The translations under genes were made by a program, and so were the position numbers. This document shows, one piece after another, positions 1 through 7,944 of a stretch of DNA of 64,000 nucleotides (position 1 is its first letter; every line of letters begins with the position of its first letter). Below the pieces are notes generated by a model that searched no databases, had not been told where the DNA came from, and worked only from the letters and a program-made list of their open reading frames with translations. The DNA comes from Actinocorallia longicatena. Its GTDB lineage: Bacteria > Actinomycetota > Actinomycetes > Streptosporangiales > Streptosporangiaceae. The stretch lies in NCBI RefSeq assembly GCF_039534125.1, contig NZ_BAAAUV010000029.1:1-64000 (forward strand). The letters run 5' to 3'.

Positions 1-2
1 CC

Positions 3-1307
3 TCCTCACGGGGCGGCGCCGCCCCCGCCCCGCCCGCCGCCGAGCCCGTCCGGCCCTGGAGCGCGAGCAACACCGCCGCTCCCGCTGCCGGTCACGCCGC
101 CGAGCCGTGGCGGCCCGACAGCCAGCGGCCCGCCACCGAACCGTGGGCGCCGCAGGGCGCCCCGCCCGCCGAGCCGGTCCAGCCGTGGGGCGCCCAGAAC
201 GCCCCCGGGGGAGAGCCGGTCCAGCCCTGGCGGCCGGACGGCCCTCCGCCGGTCGCGCCGTGGAATCCCCAGAACGCGCCGGGAACGGAACCCGTCCAGC
301 CCTGGGGGGCCCAGAACGAGTCCTCCGCGCAGGCGCCGGTCCCGCAGTGGCGGCCTGAGGACGCCCAGCCGCCCGTGCAGCCCTGGACGGCGCAGAACCA
401 GCCCGCGCCGCCCGAGCCGGTGCAGCCCTGGCGGCCCGACGACGCCCAGCGGCCCGCGGGCGCTCCGGACCAGGCGCCGCCCGTCCAGGGCGGGCAGGGA
501 CGGCCCACGGGCATGAAGATCGTCGAGCTGTACTCGATCCGGTTCCTGTGCGGGACCGACGACGTCGAGCGCATGGTCACCGAGGTGCGGCGGCGCGGGA
601 AGTGGGCGCGTCAGCTGCGCGGCCAGGAGGTCTCCAGCGCGTCGGCGCCCGCGGTCCTGCTGGTCGGGGCGCCCTCCAGCGGACAGCGCAGGCTCGCCCG
701 CATCGTCGCCCGCGCGCTCGCGGAGGTCGACTTCAGTGACGAGCGGGTCCGCACCCTGCACCTGGAGGAGATCCGCGACCGCGGGCCCGAGGGGCTGGAG
801 GCGCTGCTCGCCGAGCACGGCGGCCACACCGTCCTGCTCGAGGGCCTGGACGAGCTGATCCTCGACGACGGCCAGGGACCGGCCTACGCCCGCGCCCTCT
901 ACCGGGTCCGCGCGGAGGGCGTCACCGAGACGACCCTCGTCGCCTCCTGCACGCCGGGGCGCTACGAGGAACTGCGCGGGCAGCATCCGGAGCTCGTCAC
1001 CGACTTCAGGACCGTGCGCCTGCCCGACCTCGACGAGAACGAGACCCGGGTCGCGCTGCTGGCCCTGCTGGCCGAGGAGCGTTACGTCGGCCTCACCGAC
1101 GACGCCTGGCCGGTCCTGCGCCGCGACCTGGCGTCCCTGCCGGGCCGGGGCCGTCTCGTCAACGCCCGCCTCGTCGAGGCCTACCTCGACCGCGCCTGCA
1201 CCCGCCACCTCGGCCAGGCCGACGCCACCGTCGCCGTCCTCGGCGAACGCGGCTTCACCCTGTCGGCCCCCGATCTCGCCGGGGTCGCCGACGAGCTGCC
1301 GCACTGA
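3..1307 (+). CDS. AAA-like P-loop protein with EPVQPW repeats, 5' partial
   Basis: The frame is open from the first bases of the window to the TGA at 1307, so the start lies upstream. The first 160 residues are low-complexity, rich in Pro, Trp, Ala and Gln, with repeated EPVQPW units (near 171, 212, 289 and 414) spaced by WGAQN/WRPD blocks. The C-terminal part is globular: a Walker A-like stretch GAPSSGQR near 667-690, where the usual GK(S/T) is GQR, and a Walker B-like LLEGLDEL near 835-860, followed by helical sequence. This resembles an AAA/STAND-type nucleotide-binding module, but the lysine change makes ATP hydrolysis doubtful. I do not recognise a named family. The gene ends before a hairpin shared with a convergent gene. 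Confidence 0.7.
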   Translation, partial: SSRGGAAPAPPAAEPVRPWSASNTAAPAAGHAAEPWRPDSQRPATEPWAPQGAPPAEPVQPWGAQNAPGGEPVQPWRPDGPPPVAPWNPQNAPGTEPVQPWGAQNESSAQAPVPQWRPEDAQPPVQPWTAQNQPAPPEPVQPWRPDDAQRPAGAPDQAPPVQGGQGRPTGMKIVELYSIRFLCGTDDVERMVTEVRRRGKWARQLRGQEVSSASAPAVLLVGAPSSGQRRLARIVARALAEVDFSDERVRTLHLEEIRDRGPEGLEALLAEHGGHTVLLEGLDELILDDGQGPAYARALYRVRAEGVTETTLVASCTPGRYEELRGQHPELVTDFRTVRLPDLDENETRVALLALLAEERYVGLTDDAWPVLRRDLASLPGRGRLVNARLVEAYLDRACTRHLGQADATVAVLGERGFTLSAPDLAGVADELPH

Positions 1308-1330
1308 CGGCAAGGTCTGGAACGGGCGAA

Positions 1331-1356
1331 GGGCGGGCTCCCGCAGGAGCCCGCCC
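1331..1356. terminator. hairpin terminator between convergent genes
   Basis: Perfect 11-bp arms GGGCGGGCTCC and GGAGCCCGCCC enclose a CGCA loop, 23 bases after the stop at 1307 and 26 bases before the convergent stop at 1382. There is no strong T-run, as is common in high-GC actinomycetes. It could serve both strands. Confidence 0.7.
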
Positions 1357-1381
1357 CGTTCGAAGCGTCAGGTGACCGCGA

Positions 1382-1924
1382 TCAGATGGGCAGATCCGGG
1401 ACGATCCGCTGCGGGCCCGTCGGCTGCGCGGGCCAGAGCTGGACCAGGTAGTGCTCGATGCCCTGCAGCTCCCGCAGGGCCGCCTGGAACTCCGCGCTGA
1501 AGGTGTCGCGGAAGCGGTCCAGCAGGTCGTCGTACAGGCGGGCGATCTCCGTACGGTGCCGGGCCCTGATCGCCACGTGGTAGCGGCCGACTCCGGCCGC
1601 GAGGCGCACGCCGTGCAGCACCGGTTCGCCCGTGGCCGTTCCCACGGCGATGGCGCCGCGCAGGTACAGCTCGGTGAAGGCCTCCTCGTCCCACGGGCCC
1701 GGAGTGGAGGGCGGCTCGGCGTCCCACTCCTCGAGCAGGAGCGTGATCTCCACGTCGTCCTGGAGGCTTCCGATCCACATCTGGTCGTAGCCGACGCTGA
1801 CCAGGTGCTGGCCGGGCGGCGGCGGTGCCTGCAATCCCGAAGGGTCCGCGCCGAGATCGTGCACGCGGAACGTCCCCTTGTCCGGATGCAGCCGCACGCC
1901 CACCCGCAACAGTCTGCGATTCAC
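1382..1924 (-). CDS. hypothetical protein
   Basis: A 180-residue soluble protein. I chose the GTG at 1924 because GGGAAGGA lies 8 bases upstream; an ATG at 1990 in the same frame would add 22 residues with no ribosome site. It has no signal peptide or membrane segment. The sequence is acidic in the middle (DDVEITLLLEEWDAEPP) and helical at the C-terminus (RTEIARLYDDLLDRFRDTF). I do not recognise a family. It is convergent with the P-loop gene and divergent from the AI-2E-type permease. Coding signal rests on GC3 pattern, ribosome site and neat packing between neighbours. Confidence 0.6.
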   Translation of the reverse strand: MNRRLLRVGVRLHPDKGTFRVHDLGADPSGLQAPPPPGQHLVSVGYDQMWIGSLQDDVEITLLLEEWDAEPPSTPGPWDEEAFTELYLRGAIAVGTATGEPVLHGVRLAAGVGRYHVAIRARHRTEIARLYDDLLDRFRDTFSAEFQAALRELQGIEHYLVQLWPAQPTGPQRIVPDLPI

Positions 1925-2116
1925 CCCGTGTCCTTCCCCGGCCCCCGTGGCCGTCCCACCCCGCGCGCTCATTCCGCGCAAGAGGAACATCCTTGCGCAT
2001 CTTGGGAGAGTTCGCCTGTGACTGTGGCCACCCCGGCCGAACAGGTTTCAGCGCGCACGGCGTAGACGAGTGTCGATCCGGGGCTCGGCCGCGCCCGCGG
2101 TCTACGGTCGGGGACC

Positions 2117-3196
2117 GTGGGGGAACGGATGCCGGGGTGGCTGCCGCGCGGGTTCGCGCTGGCCGGAGCGATGATCCTGGCGTTCATGGCCGGTCTCTGG
2201 GCGCTGGAGCGCCTCCAGGGGCTCCTGACGCTCATCCTGCTGGCCCTGTTCCTGGCCTTCGCGATAGAACCCGCGGTCAACCGGCTGGAGGCGCGCGGCC
2301 TGCGCAGGGGGGCCGCCACCGGGCTGATCTTCCTGCTGTTGCTCGGCACCGTCGCGGTCTTCGTCACCCTCATGGGCACCCTGCTGTTCGACCAGGTCAC
2401 CAACCTCGTCAACAACGCCCCGCAGTACGCCGAGAGCGGGGTCGGCTGGATCAACGAGACCTTCAACGCGACGCTGTCGCAGCGCGACATCACCCGGCAG
2501 CTCGTCCAGCTCCAGTCGATCGCCTCCGGCCATCTGTCGCAGATCGCGGGAAACGTGTGGGGGATCGGCACGCATGCCATCGGCGTGCTGTTCAGGGGGC
2601 TCGGGCTCGCCCTGTTCACGTTCTATCTCTGCGCCGACGGGCCCCGCTTCCGCCGGACGGTCTGCGCGTTCCTGCCGCCCCGCCGCCAGCGCGACGTCCT
2701 GCGCGCCTGGGAGATCGCCGTGGACAAGACCGGCGGCTACCTCTACTCCCGCGCCCTGCTCGCCGCCGTCTCCGCCCTCGCCCACACCTGCGCGCTCCAG
2801 CTCCTCGGAGTCCCCAACGCCATCACCCTCGGCCTGTTCGTCGGGCTGGTCTCCCAGTTCGTCCCGACCGTCGGGACCTACATCGCCGGGACGGTGCCCG
2901 TCCTGGTCGCCCTCGCCAAGTCGCCGGGAACGGCCCTGTGGGTGCTGCTGTTCATCATCGCCTACCAGCAGTTCGAGAACTACGTCCTCCAGCCCAAGAT
3001 CACCGCCCGGTCGATGGACATGCACCCGGCCGTCGCGTTCGGGCTCGTCGTGGCAGGAGCCGCCTTGTTCGGCGCCGCCGGCGCCATCCTGGCCCTGCCC
3101 GCCGGGGCCAGCATCCAGGCGTTCCTGTCGGCCTACGTGCGGCGCTACGCCGTCGAGGAGCACCCGCTGACCTCCGGTCCGGCCGACCCGGCGTAG
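2117..3196 (+). CDS. AI-2E family transporter (PerM/YdiK-like)
   Basis: A 359-residue polytopic membrane protein. The N-terminal pair of helices (about 12-55), a charged periplasmic or coiled region (about 95-150, DQVTNLVNNAPQYAESGVGWINETF), and a C-terminal set of helices with the conserved sequences QFVPTVGTYIAG and YQQFENYVLQPKI are the family hallmarks. Members are called autoinducer-2 exporters by homology, but many act as ion or other small-solute transporters, so the substrate is open. The GTG start at 2117 follows a purine-rich stretch; an ATG four codons later is possible. A zinc dehydrogenase gene begins 38 bases downstream and is probably co-transcribed. Confidence 0.9.
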   Translation: MGERMPGWLPRGFALAGAMILAFMAGLWALERLQGLLTLILLALFLAFAIEPAVNRLEARGLRRGAATGLIFLLLLGTVAVFVTLMGTLLFDQVTNLVNNAPQYAESGVGWINETFNATLSQRDITRQLVQLQSIASGHLSQIAGNVWGIGTHAIGVLFRGLGLALFTFYLCADGPRFRRTVCAFLPPRRQRDVLRAWEIAVDKTGGYLYSRALLAAVSALAHTCALQLLGVPNAITLGLFVGLVSQFVPTVGTYIAGTVPVLVALAKSPGTALWVLLFIIAYQQFENYVLQPKITARSMDMHPAVAFGLVVAGAALFGAAGAILALPAGASIQAFLSAYVRRYAVEEHPLTSGPADPA

Positions 3197-3234
3197 CCTG
3201 GCCGGGACGGGTAGGTGAACTTCGGGGGAGGATC

Positions 3235-4281
3235 ATGCGCGCCACGCTTCTGCACGCCGTACGGGACATCCGGGTCGAGGACGTGCCCGATCCCCGGATC
3301 CTGCATCCCGGAGACGCCGTCGTCCGTGTCATCGCCGCCTGCGTGTGCGGATCCGACCTGTGGCCCTACCGGGGCGTCTCGCCCGTCGAGGAGCCCCACC
3401 GCATCGGCCACGAGTTCGTCGGGACCGTCGAGGAGACCGGGACCGACGTGTGGTCGGTGCGGCCGGGGGACTTCGTCATCGCCCCGTTCTCGATCAGCGA
3501 CAACGTCTGCGCGCACTGCCGGAACGGCGTCCAGACCTCCTGCGTCAACCACGCCTGGTGGGGCAGCTCCGACGCCGCGGGGCCCATCGACGGGGGCCAG
3601 GGCCAGGCCGTGCGCGTCCCGCACGCCGACGGCACGCTCGTGCCCGTCCGGGAGGCGTTCGAGCCGTCGCTCGTGCCCGGCCTGCTGACCCTGTCCGACG
3701 TGATGTCGACCGGTCACCACGCCGCCTTCTCCGGCGGCGTCACCGAGGGCAGCACGGTCGTGGTCGTCGGCGACGGGGCGGTCGGGCTGTGCGCGGTCAT
3801 CGCCGCCCGCCGCCTCGGCGCGATCCGGATCATCATGATGTCCCGCCACCCCGACCGGCAGAAGCTCGCGCTGGACTTCGGCGCGACGGACCTGGTCACC
3901 GAGCGCGGCGAGGAGGGCGCCGCCAGGGTCACCGAACTGCTCGGCGGGATCGGCGCGGACGTCACCCTGGAGTGCGTGGGCACCAAGGAGTCCATGGAGC
4001 AGGCGGTCGACTGCACCCGTCCGGGCGGCCGGGTCGGCTATGTCGGCGCGACCGCGGGCGGGTCCCAGATGCCGATCCGCAAACTGTTCATCCGCAACGT
4101 CAGCGTCGCCGGGGGAGTCGCGCCCGCCCGTCGCTACATCCCCGAGCTGCTCCCCGACGTCCTGTCGGGCGAGATCACCCCGGGCCGGGTCTTCGACCTG
4201 GAGCTGCCGCTGGAGGAGGCCGCCGAGGCCTACCGGGCCATGGACGAGCGGCGCGCGGTCAAAGTCCTCCTGCACCCCTGA
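3235..4281 (+). CDS. zinc-dependent alcohol dehydrogenase (MDR family)
   Basis: A 348-residue medium-chain dehydrogenase. The catalytic zinc site is visible as CGSDLWPYRG (Cys about 38) and GHEFVG (His-Glu about 60). A structural-zinc lobe is reduced to NVCAHCRNGVQTSC, a three-cysteine form typical of one actinobacterial subgroup. The nucleotide-binding fold has VVVVGDGAVGLCAV. It should oxidise or reduce an alcohol/aldehyde with NAD(P); the substrate is unknown. The ATG at 3235 has GGGGGAGG 5 bases upstream. The 3' end overlaps the convergent XRE gene by 23 bp. Confidence 0.92.
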   Translation: MRATLLHAVRDIRVEDVPDPRILHPGDAVVRVIAACVCGSDLWPYRGVSPVEEPHRIGHEFVGTVEETGTDVWSVRPGDFVIAPFSISDNVCAHCRNGVQTSCVNHAWWGSSDAAGPIDGGQGQAVRVPHADGTLVPVREAFEPSLVPGLLTLSDVMSTGHHAAFSGGVTEGSTVVVVGDGAVGLCAVIAARRLGAIRIIMMSRHPDRQKLALDFGATDLVTERGEEGAARVTELLGGIGADVTLECVGTKESMEQAVDCTRPGGRVGYVGATAGGSQMPIRKLFIRNVSVAGGVAPARRYIPELLPDVLSGEITPGRVFDLELPLEEAAEAYRAMDERRAVKVLLHP

Positions 4282-5038
4282 TGGCGTGCGCGGTGGCGGC
4301 GTCGGCGGGGAAGAACGACTCGATCGCCAGCTCCGCCACCGTGATGTCCATCGGAGCGCCGAACGTGGCGAGGGTGGAGAAGAACACCAGCTCGCCGTCG
4401 CCGTACCGCAGCCGCAGCGGCACCACGATCTGGCCCGCGGGCGGCAGCAGCTCCGGCTGGTCGCACGGATAGGCCGTCAGCTCCTTGAGCAGCTCGGCCA
4501 GGAACGGGTCACCCAGATGGACGACCTGGTGGCGCAGTGTCGACAGCAGATGCGCCCGCCACTCGCCCAGGTTCACGATCCGCGGCGCCAGTCCCTCCGG
4601 ATGGAGGGTGGCGCGCATCACGTTGTCCAGCAGGTCCGGATCGACGCCGTCGGTCAGGAGCCGGGCCCCCGCGTTGGCGTCGACCAGGTTCCAGCGGCAG
4701 TCGACCACCACCGCGGGGAAGGGCTCGTGTGCCGTCAGGACCTGCCGGACGGCGTCCATGACGGTCGCCAGCGCGTCCGAGGTGACCGGGGTCTCGGTGT
4801 AGACGGGGGCGTACCCCGCGGCCAGGAGGAGCAGGTTCTGCTCCCGCAGCGGAACCTCCAGCTCGTCGGCCAGGCGGAGCAGCATCTCCCGCGACGGCCG
4901 CGACCGGCCGGTCTCCACGAAGCTGAGGTGCCGGGTCGACACCCCGGCCCGCGACGCCAGATCGAGCTGGCTCCACCTGCGCCGGTCGCGCCAGCCGCGC
5001 AGCAGTTCCCCCACGGGCCGGGAGGTCTTCGTCGTCAC
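4259..5038 (-). CDS. XRE-family regulator with MmyB-like ligand domain
   Basis: A 259-residue regulator. The N-terminal HTH (about 9-65: LLRGWRDRRRWSQLDLASRAGVSTRHLSFVETGRSRPS) is followed by a MmyB-type sensor domain (about 90-250) with VVVDCRWNLVDANAGA, IVNLGEWRAHLL and the DPFLAELLKELTAYP block. In this family the C-terminal domain is thought to bind a fatty-acid-like ligand. The GTG start at 5038 overlaps the stop of the upstream membrane-protein gene (GTGA), so translation is coupled. Its 3' end runs 23 bp into the convergent dehydrogenase gene. Family members often control a neighbouring oxidoreductase; control of the dehydrogenase here is only inference. Confidence 0.9.
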   Translation of the reverse strand: MTTKTSRPVGELLRGWRDRRRWSQLDLASRAGVSTRHLSFVETGRSRPSREMLLRLADELEVPLREQNLLLLAAGYAPVYTETPVTSDALATVMDAVRQVLTAHEPFPAVVVDCRWNLVDANAGARLLTDGVDPDLLDNVMRATLHPEGLAPRIVNLGEWRAHLLSTLRHQVVHLGDPFLAELLKELTAYPCDQPELLPPAGQIVVPLRLRYGDGELVFFSTLATFGAPMDITVAELAIESFFPADAATAHAIRGAGGL

Positions 5039-5667
5039 ATACGCGAATCTACGGCACCGGGACGCACCAGGAGGAGCACACCCAGAGTGGAGTAGGTCGC
5101 GATCAGCCAGAGGACGAACACGAGCGTGCCCGCCGCCCCCTCGAGCGCGATCTTTCCGACCATGCCCGCCACCAGCCAGAGCGAACCGGCCAGCGGAAGC
5201 CACCGCACCGCCCCCTGCCAGCGGCCCACCCTGATGATCGCGATCGCCGAGGCGAGCATGCCGATCTGCGACAGCGGCCAGGCGGGGTCCAGGACGTTCA
5301 CCCACGTCGGCAGGTCCTCGTAGGTCTCGTAGGGGATCGAGCCGAGGTTCACCGCCATCGCCAGCGGGAACAGCGCCATCGGGATGATCGGGAACGCCCG
5401 CCCCTTGCGGTCCCCGGTCGCCCGGCAGGCCAGCACCAGCGCGCACAGCGCGCCCAGCCCCAGCAGGTACGGCACGCCGCTGATCATGTCCGCGACGTAG
5501 ATCTTCTCGTCGTCGTAGCCGTCGAGATCGACGGCCACCCCGACGCCCCACGAGATCGGGCCGATCACCAGCAGCGCACCGACCGCCCGCACGAACGCGG
5601 CCGACGGGCCGCCGTTCGCACCGGGAACCCCCGGACCGACCTCACTGCGTTCCACCCGGATCGACAT
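5035..5667 (-). CDS. multi-pass membrane protein, unknown function
   Basis: A 210-residue integral membrane protein with about six hydrophobic helices, for example FVRAVGALLVIGPISWGVGV and PYLLGLGALCALVLAC. The ATG at 5667 is preceded by a purine-rich GAGGCGAAG. The stop overlaps the GTG of the downstream XRE gene, giving a two-gene unit. It resembles the small DUF998-like or Ddl-type membrane proteins of actinomycetes, but I cannot assign a family. The upstream region is shared with the divergent sensor-kinase operon and carries repeated GGGACA motifs that could affect both directions. Confidence 0.75.
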   Translation of the reverse strand: MSIRVERSEVGPGVPGANGGPSAAFVRAVGALLVIGPISWGVGVAVDLDGYDDEKIYVADMISGVPYLLGLGALCALVLACRATGDRKGRAFPIIPMALFPLAMAVNLGSIPYETYEDLPTWVNVLDPAWPLSQIGMLASAIAIIRVGRWQGAVRWLPLAGSLWLVAGMVGKIALEGAAGTLVFVLWLIATYSTLGVLLLVRPGAVDSRM

Positions 5668-5788
5668 CTTCGCCTCACTCCCTCGTGGCCGGCGGCTCCC
5701 TGCCGCCACGGCCGTGTTCCCAGGTTCGGGGGGCGGCGTCCCAGGCCACCAGGGAGCACGGGGCCCCGAAAGGTCCCCCGCCGGATCG

Positions 5789-5870
5789 GGGACATCCGAG
5801 GACGTTGTCCCGGCCGGAAAAGGGACACCGCTCCCGCGACGGGACACCTCGCCCCATGCCACGCTGTCCC
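5789..5870. promoter_or_regulatory. cluster of five GGGACA/TGTCCC half-sites
   Basis: Hexamers occur at 5789-5794 (GGGACA), 5806-5811 (TGTCCC), 5822-5827 (GGGACA), 5841-5846 (GGGACA) and 5865-5870 (TGTCCC). The first two form an inverted repeat centred on an 11-base spacer; the last abuts the GTG of the first kinase. Such a cluster in the divergent promoter region is expected of an operator, most simply for the NarL-type regulator encoded three genes downstream, but no factor is proven. Confidence 0.6.
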
Positions 5871-5871
5871 G

Positions 5872-7944
5872 GTGCGACCCCCCGCCCCCCGGCTCGACCG
5901 GGTCCTGCTCTCCCTCGCGGCCACCGCGACGGTCCTGTCCGTCATCGCCCTGGCGGGCGGATTCTGGGCCGACGCCCTCCTCGGCGACGCCCCCGGATCA
6001 CGGTGGCTGGACTGGGCGCACTGGAGCTCGACCGTGCCGGGCGTCGCGTTCTGCGCCGCGGGGACCCTCATCGCCGCGAAGCTGCCGCGCCACCCGATCG
6101 CCTGGCTGCTGATCCTCAGCGGCCTCGCCGCCGCCGAGGACGGCTTCTGCTGCGCCTACGGCTCGCTGGCCATCGCCCGCGACGGCGACCTGCCGCTGGC
6201 CGATCTCGCGGTGTTCCTCGGCGCCAGGACCGGCCCGCTCCAGGACCTGACCTGGCCGATCCTCCTGCTGTTCTTCCCCGACGGGCGACTGCCCTCGCCG
6301 CGGTGGCGGATCCCGGCGGCCGTCGCGGTGACGGGACTGGCCGCCATGCCGGTCCTGCTGGCGATCGTGCCCTGGCAGACGTTCGTGGCCGTGCAGACCG
6401 GGGCGCCGGAGAGCGTCCCGGGGCTGGACTCGATCACGCTCGATCCGCTCGCCGTGGACCTCCCGGACGCGGTCTGGGATCACTTCATGATCGTCGTCGG
6501 GGTCATCGCGTCCGCGGCGTTCCTGACCGGCATCGCCGCCTTCGCGCGCAGGTTCGCCGGTTCCGATCCGATCCGGCGCGCCCAGCTGCGGTGGCTGCTG
6601 CTCGGGGTCGTCGCCCAGGTCCTGCTGATCGTCCTGGACCAGGTCGTCAAGGCCGCCGGATTCGCCCCCGTCACCCTCGACTACACCTTTCTCGCCGGAC
6701 AGCTGATCCTGACCGCGGCGGTGGTCGTCGCCGTCCTGCGCTACCGGCTGTACGGAGCCGATCTGCTGCTCGGCTGGACCCTGCTCTACGGCTCGCTGGC
6801 CGCCGCGGTGGTGGCGATCGATCTGGCGGTCTTCGTCGGGGTCGGCCATCTCGTCGGCGGGGACAGGCTCGCCGGGGTCGCCGCCGCCGGGGTCGTCGCG
6901 GTGCTCTACTCACCGCTGCGGGTCCGGCTCCAGCGGCTGGTCCACCGGGTCCTGACCGGCAGGGGAGAGCCCTACGACGTGGTCTCCGCGCTCGCCCGCA
7001 GGCTGGAGGAGACCCCCGGCCCCGACGAGCTGCTCGCCGAGGTCGCCCGCGGCGTGGCCACCGCGTTCCGGTCGCCCTACGTGCGGGTCGAGCTCGACCG
7101 TGCCGACGGCACCACCATGATCGTCGAACAGGGGGAGACCCGCCCCGACACGGTCGTGCTGCCCTTCGCCTACCGCGACACCCCCATCGGTCGGCTCGCC
7201 CTCGTGCCACGGCTCGGCGCCCGGCTGTCGGACCGCGACCAGCGGCTGCTGGCCGACGTGGTCAGGCAGGCCGCCGCCGCGGCCCGTGCGACGGCCCTGA
7301 CCGAGGAGCTCCAGCGCAGCCGGGAGGAGCTGGTCACCGGCATCGCCGAGGAGCGCCGCAGGCTCCGCAGGGACCTGCACGACGGCCTCGGGCCCGCCCT
7401 GGCCGCCGCCGGGCTGAAGATCCAGGCCGCCAGGAACCTCGCCCGCCGCGATCCGGCCGCCGCCGACGCCACCCTGAAGGAGGTCGGCACCGACCTGTCC
7501 GATGTCCTGGCCGACGTGCGCAGGCTCGTCCACGACCTGCGGCCGCCCGCCCTCGACCAGTTCGGGCTCCTCGGCGCCATCGAGCAGCAGGCCTCCGGGT
7601 TCGACGCGGTCACCGTCCACGCCAGCGGAGACCTGTCCGGGCTGCCCGCCGCCGTCGAGGTGGCCGCCTACCGGATCGTCGGCGAGGCCCTCGCGAACGT
7701 CGCCCGGCACGCCGGCGCCACCCGCTGCACCGTCGACCTCGTCCACGACGGCGAGACCCTCCGCCTCCAGATCACCGACGACGGCCGCGGTCTGCCCGCG
7801 GGTGCCCATCTCGGCGTCGGCATCGTCGCCATGCGCGAACGCGCCGAGGAACTCGGCGGCACCTGCCGGCTCACCCGCGCCCCCAGCAGCGGCACCCGCG
7901 TGACCGCCGCCCTGCCCGCCCGCACGGAGGCGTTCACCGCATGA
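5872..7944 (+). CDS. NarL-type sensor histidine kinase (first of tandem pair)
   Basis: A 690-residue membrane sensor kinase. About eight N-terminal membrane helices occupy residues 8-330, a GAF-like linker follows (about 360-470), and the HisKA_3 domain has the phosphoacceptor His503 in EERRRLRRDLHDGLGPALA. The HATPase_c domain ends the protein (VGEALANVARHAGATRC as N box, DDGRGLP and GVGIVAMRERAEELGG as G boxes). The GTG start at 5872 is supported by alignment with its neighbour, whose N-terminus has the same RxLxSL pattern, though no ribosome site is visible. Its stop overlaps the next kinase start (ATGA). It signals presumably to the regulator at 10007. Confidence 0.93.
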   Translation: MRPPAPRLDRVLLSLAATATVLSVIALAGGFWADALLGDAPGSRWLDWAHWSSTVPGVAFCAAGTLIAAKLPRHPIAWLLILSGLAAAEDGFCCAYGSLAIARDGDLPLADLAVFLGARTGPLQDLTWPILLLFFPDGRLPSPRWRIPAAVAVTGLAAMPVLLAIVPWQTFVAVQTGAPESVPGLDSITLDPLAVDLPDAVWDHFMIVVGVIASAAFLTGIAAFARRFAGSDPIRRAQLRWLLLGVVAQVLLIVLDQVVKAAGFAPVTLDYTFLAGQLILTAAVVVAVLRYRLYGADLLLGWTLLYGSLAAAVVAIDLAVFVGVGHLVGGDRLAGVAAAGVVAVLYSPLRVRLQRLVHRVLTGRGEPYDVVSALARRLEETPGPDELLAEVARGVATAFRSPYVRVELDRADGTTMIVEQGETRPDTVVLPFAYRDTPIGRLALVPRLGARLSDRDQRLLADVVRQAAAAARATALTEELQRSREELVTGIAEERRRLRRDLHDGLGPALAAAGLKIQAARNLARRDPAAADATLKEVGTDLSDVLADVRRLVHDLRPPALDQFGLLGAIEQQASGFDAVTVHASGDLSGLPAAVEVAAYRIVGEALANVARHAGATRCTVDLVHDGETLRLQITDDGRGLPAGAHLGVGIVAMRERAEELGGTCRLTRAPSSGTRVTAALPARTEAFTA

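Noticed and set aside
171..431. Repeats in the first 450 bases as a CRISPR array or noncoding repeat
   Set aside because: The units keep the reading frame as EPVQPW and vary at third codon positions, so they are protein repeats.
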